From Adiantum capillus-veneris (lineage: Eukaryota; Streptophyta; Polypodiopsida; Polypodiales; Pteridaceae), in contig CM043971.1 of the NCBI GenBank assembly GCA_014529385.2, positions 29,593,709 through 29,657,708 of the forward strand: 64,000 nucleotides of DNA, read 5' to 3'. How positions within the stretch are numbered: the first letter of the stretch is position 1; every line of letters starts with the position of its first letter. Below, piece after piece: positions 1 to 10,410 of this stretch. The notes under the pieces were generated by a model. It did not search any database. It had not been told where the DNA came from and saw only the letters and a list, made by a program, of their open reading frames with translations. Both the position numbers and the translations under genes were made by a program.

Positions 1-1689
1 CTATGCCAACTGAACTCCTTGTTAGTGGTGAAGTATCCCATACATGGATTCTTGATCTGGGCGCTTCATTGCATGTCACACCTCATAGTCATTGGTTTGC
101 TACATACGAGGAAACCATTGGCTCTGTTACACTTGGTGACAGTTACTCTTGTGACATTGTTGGTGTAGGTGATATTGCCATGGTTATGGCAAATGGGGTG
201 AAGTTTATCATCCATAATGTGCGTCATGTTTCAGCCTTGACATGCAATCTAATTTTGGTTGGACGTCTTGATGACTTGGGTTACAAAGTCACTTTTCATC
301 AGCAGTCTTGGCATGTTACGAAGGGTCATCTTATTATAGCCCATGGTTCTAAAGTTGGTTCACTTTATCCTCTTTATGTATCTAATAATTTTTTTTTTTT
401 TGTAACCGAGCTGCCAACCGTTGCTTTGTGGCATAGCCAGGGTTAGGACATATGTCAAAGAAGGGAATGGAGACACTCTCTTGTTTGGGCTACTTACTGT
501 CTCTGTCATTTTTTGACTTTCCCTTTTGTGAACTGTCAATATGGAAGCAAACACAGACACATTGTACACATTCTTTTGACAAAGAAAGAAAACCCTTAGA
601 GATTGTGCATAGTGATTATGTGGGCCTATGCCTTCTAAATCCCATGGTGGTGCGCCCTATTATCCTACATTCATTGACAATGCAAGACGGCATGTTTGGG
701 TCTACGCCATGAAGTCTAAAGATGAGACCTTTTCTTGCTTCAAGAAGTTCTTATCTAGTGCTGAAACTCAGTCTGAACATAAGTTGAAAAGCTTTGCATT
801 CAAACAATGGTGGAGAATATGTCCCAAAGAGTTTACAGACTTCTGTTCAAGTAGGGGAATTAAGCATGAGTTTACAACTCTTTATACCCCTGCACAAAAT
901 GGTGTTGCGAAACAAATGAATAGGACCATCCAAGAGCGGATTATGTCTATGCTATCACATGCTAATTTACCGCAAGCGTTTTGGACTGAAGCATTATACA
1001 CAGTCGTATACTTGATCAATAGATCACCACATGAATCATTACAGTTTCGTGTACCTTTGAAGTTATGGTCACGACATAAATTGTCTTATGAAAAACTCCG
1101 CACATTTGGCTGTGAAGCTTATGCACATGTACCCAAGGAGTTGCGTGCAAAGCTAGATCCTAAGTCCAAGAAATGCACATTCATTGGCTATGGTGTAGAT
1201 GGTCAATTTGGCTATTGTTTATGGGATCCAGAAAGTCAATCATTTATCCATAGCAGTGATGTTGTCTTTAATGAGACTAAGATGCATAGACAGCCAGTGA
1301 AAGAGGTTGAATTTGGAAAATGACATTTTTTGATGGATCACCTCCTGTCCAGACAACTCGTGAGCCACTTACTACTACACAGGCTAGTATGAGTTCTCAT
1401 CAACCACAAAGATCTCAAAGAGTCTCACATCCGCCAGAACGTTTTGTTCCAGGCATGGATTTAGTTTTACTGACAGATAGTGGTGAGCCTTCTTTACAAA
1501 GAGTCTATGCTAGCCAATGATAAGGTTCAATGGGAACATGCTATGAAGAGGGAGATGTCTAGTATTGCAAAGAACAAAACATGGGAACTTGTTCCATTGC
1601 CAAAAGGTAGGAAAGCATTGCCTTGTCAATGGGTTTACAAGAAGAAGATTGACAATTACAAAGTTCATTTAGTGGCCAAAGGTAATTCA
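1..1689 (+). pseudogene. Degenerate Ty1/copia gag-pol fragment, truncated at both ends
   Basis: Pieces of a copia polyprotein lie in order across several frames. The window opens inside the protease (LDLGASLHVTPH near 54, with DLG replacing the usual DSG). The GAG-pre-integrase region follows (ALWHS near 424, then a frameshift, then MSKKGMETLS). The integrase core runs from about 600 to 1320 (EIVHSDYVG; NGVAKQMNRT near 900), and the start of RT from about 1500 to 1689 (NKTWELVPLPKGRKALPCQWVY). At least four frame changes occur. The integrase has lost its second catalytic Asp, and the catalytic Glu of the usual NGVAER motif is now Lys. Homology stops at the RT motif HLVAKG near 1683, where unrelated LTR-like sequence begins. 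No other part of this element is in the window. It is a dead relic and one of the oldest layers here. Confidence 0.85.
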
Positions 1690-2087
1690 AGTAACAAGGG
1701 TAGCCTTGGGACAAGTGTCCCCCTTTCCCCTTTGAGAGAGAGGACTTCATAAATGTAAAAACCATTAATTAAATCTTCTAATTTATCATTGGACCCCTTG
1801 GGTGGACAACCAATAGGCTTCAGGCACACCATGAGGGCAACATGAGGATGAACTTGACAAGTGTCCCTTTTGCTTTCTTTGTACCAAGAATGCCTTGTGT
1901 GAGTGTGTGTGTGTGTGTGTGTGTTCTCTCTCATCCCCCCTCTTGTAGGGCTTGCTCCCTCCTTGTAGGGATTATGTTTGACTTTTGTGCCACCTCAAGC
2001 CCCTCAACCTTGGGCCTAGTTCTCACCACAAGCTTGGCCCTTAAGCCCCTCAAGCTTGGGCTGGGTTCTCACCTCAAGTACAGCCCT
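1690..2087 (-). mobile_element. Left half of an old gypsy LTR related to element G
   Basis: This stretch resembles part of the G LTR (about 2932-3360). Shared features are the phrase CATTGGACCCCTT, a (TG)n tract followed by TTCTCTCTCATC, and GTAGGG-containing text. It is clearly diverged. It ends exactly at the GCCCT target duplication of G, and the flank resumes at 9010 with similar CACCTCAAGC-rich text. I infer a solo or truncated LTR of a related minus-strand family, later split by G. Its outer boundary at about 1690 is set only by loss of copia homology. Confidence 0.5.
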
Positions 2088-3502
2088 TGTAACATTTAAT
2101 AGCCTAGTAACTTGTGTGTAGCGGAAAATAGCATGAACATAGTGAGCATTTCATTAGAATAGATGCCTGATGAGAATAACAAGAATGCTTGGGTGGAGAG
2201 AGCAACAAAAAGTATAACACCTAGTTAGATAGCATGAACAATACTTCAAAAGAGAGACAAATTAAGCTATTGACAACATTTGAGGACCGGATTTACATGG
2301 AGTTGGTCCCCCCTCCAAAAGGCTTTGTATCATGGTTTCTCCCATCAAGAGAGACATTTTACAATGCAATTATTTGTGTTCCTTCAATATTAGCTAGTGC
2401 AATGAAGATGGAAACTTCAAGCACTAAGCAAAACACTTATTAAACACAACATCAATTCCCTCACGATCTCAGACCCAAGACCGCACACACCTTCAAAGAT
2501 GGTGAGAGCTAGCAGGATATTGAGAGGAAGAAGGAGTAGTCATACGAGAAAGATGTACATCTCCTCACATAATCACTCATATTAGCATAGCTTAGCTTAT
2601 TAATTAGCATGGTAGAGGAGATGAGCATGCATTGAAGCTTGGCTCTTGGCTGAATTTGCATCACAAATCCAAGAGTTGTTGGTGTAGGCCTCCCTTCTCA
2701 CAAGCTTGGAGTAGGTGATAAGATTTCCATTAAAGCAGCTTGAGAAGGAGAGAGAGAGTCTTCTTACTCCACACATGGACTAGTGTGAGTGTGTATGCAA
2801 TAATGTCTTTGAAAAATCAGTCCCCCTCTCTCTCTTGGTCGACCGTCTTGCTATTTGCTCATATTCTAACACCCCATTGGTCCATGCAGGCTTAGCCAAT
2901 GAAATTTAAGCAGCATAAGTGATAGCCTTCTGACATGTGTCCCCCTTTCCCCTTTTGTGAGAGCTTTATATAATTAATTAATGCTACTAAACTATCATTG
3001 GACCCCTTTGTCTCCTGGCCCATAGGAATCAGGCAAGCCATTGGGCTGTTGAATGCTCATTGGACCCCTTGGGAGACTGTCCAATAGTCTTCTAGAGAGC
3101 TTAATTCTTATTGGTTCTTTTATTAAGTGTTTTTAAGTTAATTAAACTATATTTACTCTAGCCTAATTTTCATTGGTCCACCTCCATGGCCATCCAATAG
3201 GATTTGAGTACACCTAGTGGGCATCTAGGCTAGGGAGCTGACATGTGTCCCTCTTTCCCTTTGTGTAAAGCAGCTTGTGAGTTTGTGTGTGTGTTTCTCT
3301 CTCATCTCCTACTTCTAGGGCTCGCCCCCTCCTATGTAGGGATGCATGAAGACTTTTTTGGTACACACACAAAGCATCCAATTTCCCTAGTGATGACCTT
3401 TGGACACAACCTTTGAATTTTGGGAACCTTAGCATTTTGGAAGTCTTAATGGGCTGAACCTTTGGGTCTTTTAAGCCCATTGTTGCATCTTGCTCTTTTG
3501 CA
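2088..3502 (-). repeat. 3' LTR of element G
   Basis: About 1,415 bp. On the plus strand it begins TGTAACATTTAAT at 2088, next to target duplication GCCCT, and ends TTTTGCA at 3502 beside a purine tract (minus strand). The first 215 bp match both arms of the 8593-9004 structure. The outer end is firm. The inner end is inferred from the TG..CA rule and the purine tract. It contains internally repeated text (TGACATGTGTCCC near 2932 and 3239). Confidence 0.7.
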
Positions 3503-3520
3503 AATGGCCCCCTTTTGGAT
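3503..3520 (-). other. Polypurine tract of element G
   Basis: On the minus strand this reads CCAAAAGGGGGCCATT, directly before the inferred LTR start TGCAAAAGAG. This is the usual position for plus-strand priming. Confidence 0.55.
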
Positions 3521-6350
3521 TCCTATTTTCCCTACTTTGGATCCCTATTGTGGCCGATCTTCCAGTTTAACCAATGGCTAGGCAACTTGAGTTGATAGGC
3601 CATCTCATTGATTGGCCTAAGAATTTGGAAGGGACCATAGTACCTTTTTGCTGATTTAGCAGAGTACTTTTGGTGTCCCGTAGGATTCTTGCCCGTCATG
3701 TGCCTTAATCGAGCCTTGGGAAATTTGAGTAAGACCCAATCATTTTTTTAAAAGGCTTGGTCTCTTTTGTGCTTGTCAGCACAACAGCCTTTTGCCTTTG
3801 TTGTGAGATAGAGATAGCATCCTTAATCTTTTGGAAAGATTCTTGTAGGTCTCGACTATAATCATCTGCAGCAAAGATCTTCCCGTGTACCTTAAGTAGC
3901 AGGGGACTTTTTGATCTTCCCTCAATTACCTCAAAAGGTGCTTTTCCCGTGGAAGTATGTACTTGTTATTGTAGGCATACTCCACTAAGGGTAAGTACTT
4001 CTCCCATTGGGATCTTTGATCTACTTCTGTTACATAGGCTTTTAGTAGATCAAGAATTGTTAGGTTAGCTATTTCACTTTGGCCATCCGTTTGCGGGTGA
4101 TAGGCTGAATAGAAATTTAGCCTTGTTCCTAAATTCTCAAAGAGACCATCCCAGAAATTACTAGTCATTCTATGATCTCTATCCGACACAATGGACATTG
4201 GCAATCCATGGTACTTGAAGATTTGTGAAATGAAGAGGGTTTCCATTTGATGGACTTTGATAGTCTTTTTGACAGGTATAAAATGAGCTTGTTTACTAAA
4301 CCTGTCTACTATCATCCATATTCCCGTATTCCCATGGATAGACTTAGGCAATCCAAAGATAAAATCCATGGATATGCTCTCCCATGGTGAATTAGGGATT
4401 GGCAAAGGTTGAAGCAATCCAGGTTGTTTCCCTCTATCAAAATTTGTCTTTTGGCATACCACACATTTAGAAACATACTCTTGTATGTTTGCTTTCATGG
4501 TAGGCCAATAGAAGTATGTTTCAATCCCTTTTAGGGTAGACTGAAATCCCTCTATGCCCTGCATAAGGAGGAGCATGAGATTCATACATTACTTTCTCAC
4601 ATAGTGAGTTGGTAATGCATAGTCTATTTCCATAGAGAAGATAACCATCTTGTAAAGTAAATGGTTCCTCTTTCTTCCCTAGTGCAAGGGCTGAAATCAC
4701 ATCTCTAAAATCGGGATCAATAGCATACTCATCTATCATTGAAGATAGATCATTGTGAGTTGCTATGGGAACCGCATTCACTCTCGGCCGTCTTGAGAGT
4801 GCATCAGCTACTTGATTATGCTTGCCAGCAACGTGAGCAATATGAAAATGAAATTGCGAAAGGAAATTTTCCCACCTCATTTGTCTGTTGGAGAGCTTGG
4901 TCTGCGTCATGAAGTGCTTAAGACTTTGGTGATCCGTTCGCTGAATGAAAGGAGTCCCCAATAAATAGTGCTTCCATGAGTCTAAGGCATGTAGAACTAC
5001 GAGGAGTTCCTTTTCATATATACCTAGAGCTTGCTCAACAGGGTCGAGCCTTCGACTTTCATAGGCTATGGTGTGCCCTTCTTAGAGCAAAGCAGCTGAA
5101 AGGCAATCACCACAAGTGTCACATTGGACCTAAAATGGCTTTGAGAGATCCGGCAGTGTAAGCACAGGTTGAGAGATAAGATTTTTGAAAGCATTGTTCT
5201 CCTTGGCAGACCATGTATACCTAAAGTTTTTCTTTGTTAGGTCATGTAATGGTCCTGCAATTTGTGAGAACTTTTCTATGAAGCATCTATAGTATGCACA
5301 CATACCTATAAAGCTTCTTAGTTCATGAAGATTCCTTGGTTTAGGCCCATCCTTTTATTACCTCTAATTTTGATGGATCCATTTGCGTGCCATCTTGAGA
5401 GATAATGTGACCTAAATACTGAATCACTTGTAAGAAAAATTCACTTTTCTTTCGATTAACATAGAGTTTATTCTCTTTTAGAACTTGGAATATTATCTGG
5501 AGGTGTTACTTGTGTTTGTCTAAGGAATTAGAGTAGATGATGATATCCTCAAAGAACACTCCAGTAAAGGTTTGGTGAGGCTGAATAGATTCTTCATCAA
5601 GCGGTTGAATGTGGCTGGTGCATTGGTCAAGCCAAAAGGCATGACAATGTATTCATAAAGACCAAACGTAGTGCAAAATGCAGTCTTTACAATGTCTTGA
5701 TCAACTATTCTTATTTGATGATAGCCACTTTTTACGTCAATCCTATTGGAGTAGGCCGATCATTGTAGCTTATCAAATAGGTCTTCTACCAGTGGAATAG
5801 GAAACATGTTCTTGATAGTGATCCTATTTAGTGCTCTATAGTCAACACACATACGATATGTGTCGTCTTTCTTTTTCACTAATAGCACAGGTGAGCAAAA
5901 TGGAGATGAGCTAGGCCTAACCATGCCCTTCTCAACTAACTCATGCACTTGCCGCATAATCTCCTCTTGTTGAGCTTGAGTAACTCTATAAGGAGGTTTA
6001 TTAGGCAGTGAACTTTCTGGAAAAATCTCCATTGCATGGTCATCATTGCCTCGTGTAGGAGGTAGTTCACAAGGGATGTCGTCAATAAAGACATCTTGAA
6101 ACCCCTTGAGAAAATTGGATAACTCTAATTCCTTGTGATTGTTTATATTTTCTTTTGTTAAATCATTAGGTTCATTTTGAGAATCTTTAACAAAAATCAT
6201 GTATACAAAAATAGAGCTCTTTATTGACTTGTCAAAAGCTTGTGTATGTACAATGGGTATGGTGTTACCCATTTCCTTAGCATCTATGTACATATCACCT
6301 AAAGTAGATTCTTCTTTCAGGGAATTTAACATTGGCAGCCATGCAATCAA
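3515..6350 (-). pseudogene. Element G pol remnant (RT, RNase H, integrase)
   Basis: Read on the minus strand. RT begins in the open stretch 6350-5760 ([28 protein letters not shown]) and continues through stops to about 5130. The catalytic box reads [10 protein letters not shown] near 5550, so the first Asp of the usual YxDD/FxDD box is Glu. RNase H and the linker follow (EKELLVVLHALDSWKHYLLG, HVAGKHNQVADALSRRP). The integrase zinc region lies near 4600-4560 and its core at 4585-3926 (MIVDRFSKQAHFIPVKKT, VSDRDHRMTSNFW, HPQTDGQSEIAN). A weak match to the integrase C-terminal barrel runs to about 3530. Stops and frameshifts occur throughout 5100-5760 and after 3926. No chromodomain is visible. 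Inactive. Confidence 0.85.
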
Positions 6351-8190
6351 ACCACGGTGCCCCTAGGATTACATCATGTTCTTGAGAGGAGACATAAAGA
6401 AGTCTTCTTTGTCCACATAGCTTTGGACATGGAGCCTCAATTTCCCGATTAACTGAGTGACTGAAGCTTCTTGCCCCTTGAAAGCACCATACGCGGGTAG
6501 GACATCTCCCATCTCGTAAGCTTGTATACCTAGCTTGGTGGCCAACTCTATGGATATGAAATTGTGAGTAGAACCAGGGTCAAAGAGAATAAAAGCATCA
6601 TGTTCTCTTACCTTTTCCCAAGCATGGCATAGAGGAGATCCTTTGTGGTGAGTTTCCTCCTCTTGAATTTCAACCAAGGTAGCTCTAGGAGGCTCATGGC
6701 GGGTGTTCTTTTGGGGACAAGCGCAATACACATGCCCTTGCTTGTCGCACTTGAAATAGTGGTTATCCTTGCGATAACATTCAAGCTCTTCAGCAGAGAG
6801 TTTATTTTTGCCTTTGTAAAGTCCCTTCTCCTTAGCTTTGTTGGAATTGACCTTAGGAGACTTTTGGACATTGTCCTTCCCCTTAGGCTCATTGGAACCC
6901 TTGTTTTCCATGGGCTTAGAATTTCTCTTAGCCCTTGTTTGAAAATTGATTCGAGTATGGCGTATAACCGCCGATATGGTGCGTGGCCTTTGGGAGTTGA
7001 CATACTCCGCCATTTCTTCCGTTAAGCCCGCACAAAATTGTTGCTTTTTCTCTCCAAAATCCAACTTTTTGAAGACAGTGGCTTTGAGTTATAGGTCCCA
7101 AAAATTGTCTACATATTTGTGAATGGATTCATAGGGAGAGAGCTTCAAGCTTCACCATTCGGTGATTACTTTGTCTTTGGCATCGGTGGCCAAAAACTTC
7201 TTCATAATGGAAGCTCTTAAAGCTTTCCATGTTCGTGGAGCTTCAACATTGGCCCGTAGGCTAGACCACCATTGTCTGACAGACTTTCGAAAGTGCATAG
7301 CTACATGCCGTAGCTTAGAGGACTCCTTGAAGCCCTCATCTCCAAATGCCACATCGAATTGTTGGATAAAGGCCAAGACTTTGTCCGTAGCACCAAAGGT
7401 GCCATCGTAGGGAAGGAAAGAGATGATCTTCCCTCCCTCTTTGAACTTCTTGAGCTTGGACGACCTCTTCCACGCGGCATAGGATTTCCTATGGCCTCTT
7501 CTTTTTGATGGTTCAAAAGTTGCACCATCACTTTCTTCAGAAGATGAAGAATTTGAGGAAGATGGAGAAGAGGGTGACCTGTTTCTTGCCTTTTTCTTGC
7601 CTTAATATTCTTTGTTTGCACCATCACTTTCATAAGAGGAAGAGGATGAAGAAGATGGAGAAGAGGGTGTCCTCTTTCTTGCCTTTTTCTTCTCTTTCTT
7701 TTTGTCATCCCTCTTTGAATTATGGTGTGGAGAAGTGTGCGATGGTCTTCTCCGTTTTGGTGGTGATGGAGAGTGTTTAGCCCACCGTCTTCGTGGAGCC
7801 ATCTCCCCGAGGTGGCAGGAGACTCGCTTCTTTCTCGTTCCTTCGGTGGGGGCTCTTGAGTTCTCCTTTGAGAAGGAGATGCATCATCAAGAAGCAAATT
7901 TATGAGCCCTTCACATGGATCCTCTTCTTCTTCCCGAATCGGAGAGAGGCCTCTTTTGGAAGTCTCACAAGGAGGCTTCCTAGGTACTCTCTCGTCATGG
8001 TGGGGATCTTGGAGAATCCCATGAGCGCGAAGCTACCGTTGCACTTCACTTTGGAGGGATGGATTGCCCATGGCTTGTTGAAGCCTAGAAACAAGGTAGT
8101 TAACAAGCATAGAGGCATCATTAGTAGCCTACTCATTAGCAAAATCAAAGTTTTCAACATTAATTTACTCTCTTTACTATTGTCATCCAT
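6351..8190 (-). pseudogene. Element G gag-protease remnant
   Basis: Minus strand. A likely gag start is the ATG at 8190 (MDDNSKES). It is followed by frameshifted N-terminal gag, then a Lys/Arg/Ser-rich segment (7802-7602). In that segment a Ser/Glu-rich stretch is tandemly duplicated (plus-strand text near 7510-7590 and 7612-7690). The retrotransposon gag core follows at 7376-7152 (RQWWSSLRANVEAPRTWKAL). Next is 7064-6369 with a single zinc knuckle (FKCDKQGHVYCAC) and the protease (FDPGSTHNFIS near 6570, DPG replacing DSG/DTG). The purine/pyrimidine-biased segment explains several spurious opposite-strand frames. Frame breaks lie at about 7900, 7370, 7110 and 6365. Confidence 0.8.
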
Positions 8191-8573
8191 TCTAGCAACT
8201 TTTAGGTGTACTTTGGCACTTCAAGCCCTAGTTGCTACTCCTCTTTACCCCTTTAGAAAAAGCACTCAAGCTATTGTACCCGTGGCTTGAATACCATTAA
8301 TTGCAAGGAATAGGAGAGAGGGTCATTCAACACCAAAACAACACCGGCTCCTGTCAAGCTTCTAATAGCTCAATAGTGGTTAAGCCGTAGGCAAGCCCTG
8401 TAGGACTCCACTATTAAGACCATAGCTCTTGACGGTGATGCCCCGTTATCTGCACGAAGGCAGGCGCACTGCAAGGCTGAAAAATCCCTATTCTACTTAC
8501 TCGCATTCAATTAATAGTACCAACCATTTATAGCTAACTTGAGGACCTCCCTTCTTGAGCAAGAAAAGAGAAA
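8191..8573 (-). other. Element G untranslated leader
   Basis: The stretch between the primer site and gag. I see no conserved coding potential or clear regulatory motif. It is annotated by position only. Confidence 0.6.
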
Positions 8574-8592
8574 CCTTGTGCTCTGATACAAA
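8574..8592 (-). other. Primer binding site of element G (initiator tRNA-Met type)
   Basis: On the minus strand this reads TTTGTATCAGAGCACAAGG, immediately after the LTR terminus AAATGTTACA. The core GTATCAGAGC is the standard plant initiator-Met primer site, with the leading TG altered to TT. It fixes the element's orientation. Confidence 0.8.
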
Positions 8593-9004
8593 TGTAACAT
8601 TTAATGGCCTAGTAACTTGTGTGTAGCGGAAAATAGCATGAACATAGTGAGCATTTCATTAGAATAGATTCCTAATGAGAATAACAAGAGTGCTTGGGTG
8701 GAGAAGCAACAAAAAGTATAACACCTAGTTAGATAGCATCAACAATACTTCATAAGAGAGAGAAATTAAGCTATTGACAACAATTGAGGACCGGCTCCAT
8801 GTAATCCGGTCCTCAACTGTTGTAGCTTAATTTCTCTCTCTTTTGAAGTATTGTTTATGCTATCTAACTAGGTGTTATACTTTTTTTTGCTCTCTCCACC
8901 CAAGAACTCTTGTTATTATCATTAGGAATCTATTCTAATGAAATGCTCACTATGTTCATGCTATTTTCCATTGCACACAAGTTACTAGGCCATTAAATGT
9001 TACA
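8593..9004. repeat. 412-bp palindrome replacing the 5' LTR of element G
   Basis: The left arm 8593-8794 and right arm 8806-9004 are inverted copies of each other, about 200 bp each, around an 11-nt loop (CTCCATGTAAT). Both arms match the terminal 200 bp of the G LTR (2088-2302). The loop continues the homology of the right arm only, because 2291-2302 reads ATTTACATGGAG. The left arm abuts the primer site and is the true LTR 3' end. The right arm is the same segment inverted, and it ends exactly at GCCCT. The remaining LTR (about 1.2 kb) is absent. Confidence 0.85.
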
Positions 9005-9009
9005 GCCCT

Positions 9010-9400
9010 AGCATCTCAAGCATGACAAGCACCTCAAGCATCTCAATCATCAAGCACCTCAAGCATCTTAGTCATCAAGCATGACAAGCACCTCAAGCAC
9101 CTTAAGCTTGGGCCAGGTTCCCACCTCAAGCTCAGCGCTAGCTTACCTAAGGTCAAAGGACTTTTACACTAATTATTGGAGGTCTTCAATGAAGCTAACC
9201 CTAAGGTCTTATGCTCCATTGGTTAGCCTTGCTCTTTGATAGACCATCTCTCATTTGGGCCCATCTACCATTGGCCTCGTGTTGAGATAGATCTATAAGC
9301 ACATGTCTATATCTTAACCCTTGTTCCCGTTTATTCTCCCACATTAAATGATTAGTTTAATATGAGAAAATCATTTGGGTTGGTTAGATATTAGATTTTA
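9010..9400 (-). mobile_element. Right half of the old LTR that hosts element G
   Basis: It continues directly after the GCCCT duplication with CACCTCAAGC/CTCAAGCATC repeats like those before 2083, then (CATTGGTTAGCC, GGCCCATCTACCATTGG) runs into A2 gag sequence. No coding potential. The right boundary at about 9400 is set by the start of gag-like text. Joining it to 1690-2087 as one LTR is inference. Confidence 0.4.
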
Positions 9401-10410
9401 TAGAAATGGCTACCATGACTACCCTAGTGATGGGCATGCCAAAAAACACGCCATGGATCTCATTCCACAACCACAACATCCAAGCTCTTACTTCGATGGG
9501 ACCATACCAGCTAGCATTAGCATGTCACATCTCATGTCTGCTATGCCTAGGGCCACAATATGAACTTTGGGCCACCACATGGCACAACATCATACCCAAC
9601 TTGGAACCCAAGGGCTACATATATGCCAAACCCAATGCAAACCCCCATTCCACATGCAGTCTCGAGAGCACCTGTCCCCACTATACCTGCTCAGTGCTCA
9701 CTTAGGTGACTTGGAAACATTTGTTGAAGCTATTGGTCGATCCATTACTGAAAATATGTGTAACATATCGAATAGAGAGCCTAGAAGTAAGGCAGTGCAA
9801 ATAGCCAAGCTCACATAAACATTTAGTGGAGACGGGGATGTGAGAAAGCATATCGAAGTGTTTGAACAAATATGTGATTCCCTAGGAGAACACAATGACC
9901 TGCATAAGAGTAATGCTTTAAGCCTGACCTTAGGTGGAAATGCTAGGGATTGGTATACAACCCTAAGGGTGGAAGAAAAAACGATTTACCTTACTCTTAG
10001 GAGACTGTTCTTAAAAGAGTACATACGAGAGGGAGTGCTTTGGGGTGTAGCATCTCCAAAAAGCACAATGAGAAGAAGGAGAGTCCGTAAGAGACTTTAT
10101 TAGTCGCTTGAATCATTTGAATTCTTGTTGTAATCCAAATGAGCATTTCAATAATAACCAATTGCTCGATAGATTCATTAGGGGACTACGACATGAGGAT
10201 ATCTACAATGATCTAGTCATTAGAGGTATCACCATTTGGGAAGTAGCCACCACCAATGCGATCCAATTGGAGGACGACTTAATGATTCAAGGAGAAAGAG
10301 TGTCTGTTGACCCTAAATCTACTAGCTTGCAAGCATCAGGGCATGAGCCAATGACCATAAAGCCTATTGCTAAAGAGCCAAAGATATTTGAGATGACTTT
10401 AGCAGACAAT
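9401..10410 (+). pseudogene. A2 gag remnant
   Basis: Starts in a Pro-rich segment corresponding to about residues 330-420 of A gag. The gag core follows (AIGRSITENM, NREPRSKAVQIAKLT near 9775, HIEVFEQICDSLGE, RRLFLKEYIREGVLWGVAS, LLDRFIRGLRHEDIYNDL, ATTNAIQLEDDLMIQG). A premature stop follows IAKLT near 9817, and a frameshift and stop lie around 10060-10103. The zinc-knuckle region is gone: the frame jumps at about 10410 straight into integrase-tail sequence. It is close enough to A gag to be the same family, but non-functional. Confidence 0.85.

Larger units (their letters stand above)
2088..9004 (-). mobile_element. Element G: decayed Ty3/gypsy element with aberrant 5' end, TSD GCCCT
   Basis: A minus-strand gypsy element with, in its own order: 5' LTR remnant, primer site, leader, gag, protease, RT, RNase H, integrase, purine tract and 3' LTR. 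It is flanked by GCCCT at 2083-2087 and 9005-9009. The integrase motif IVDRFSKQAHFIP is of the chromovirus kind (Tekay/Reina/CRM group, not resolved further). No chromodomain is recognisable after the integrase. Many stops and frameshifts make it non-functional. The 5' LTR is reduced to its last 202 bp followed by an inverted copy of the same end, so both outer ends of the integrated DNA are the same LTR terminus. Confidence 0.85.

Noticed and set aside
7505-7905. Plus-strand frames opposite the gag of element G
   Set aside because: Shadows of the purine-biased Lys/Arg/Ser-rich gag segment on the minus strand.
8593-9004. Palindrome interpreted as a stand-alone MITE
   Set aside because: Its left arm abuts the G primer site, both arms match the G LTR end, and its right end carries the TSD of G, so it belongs to G.
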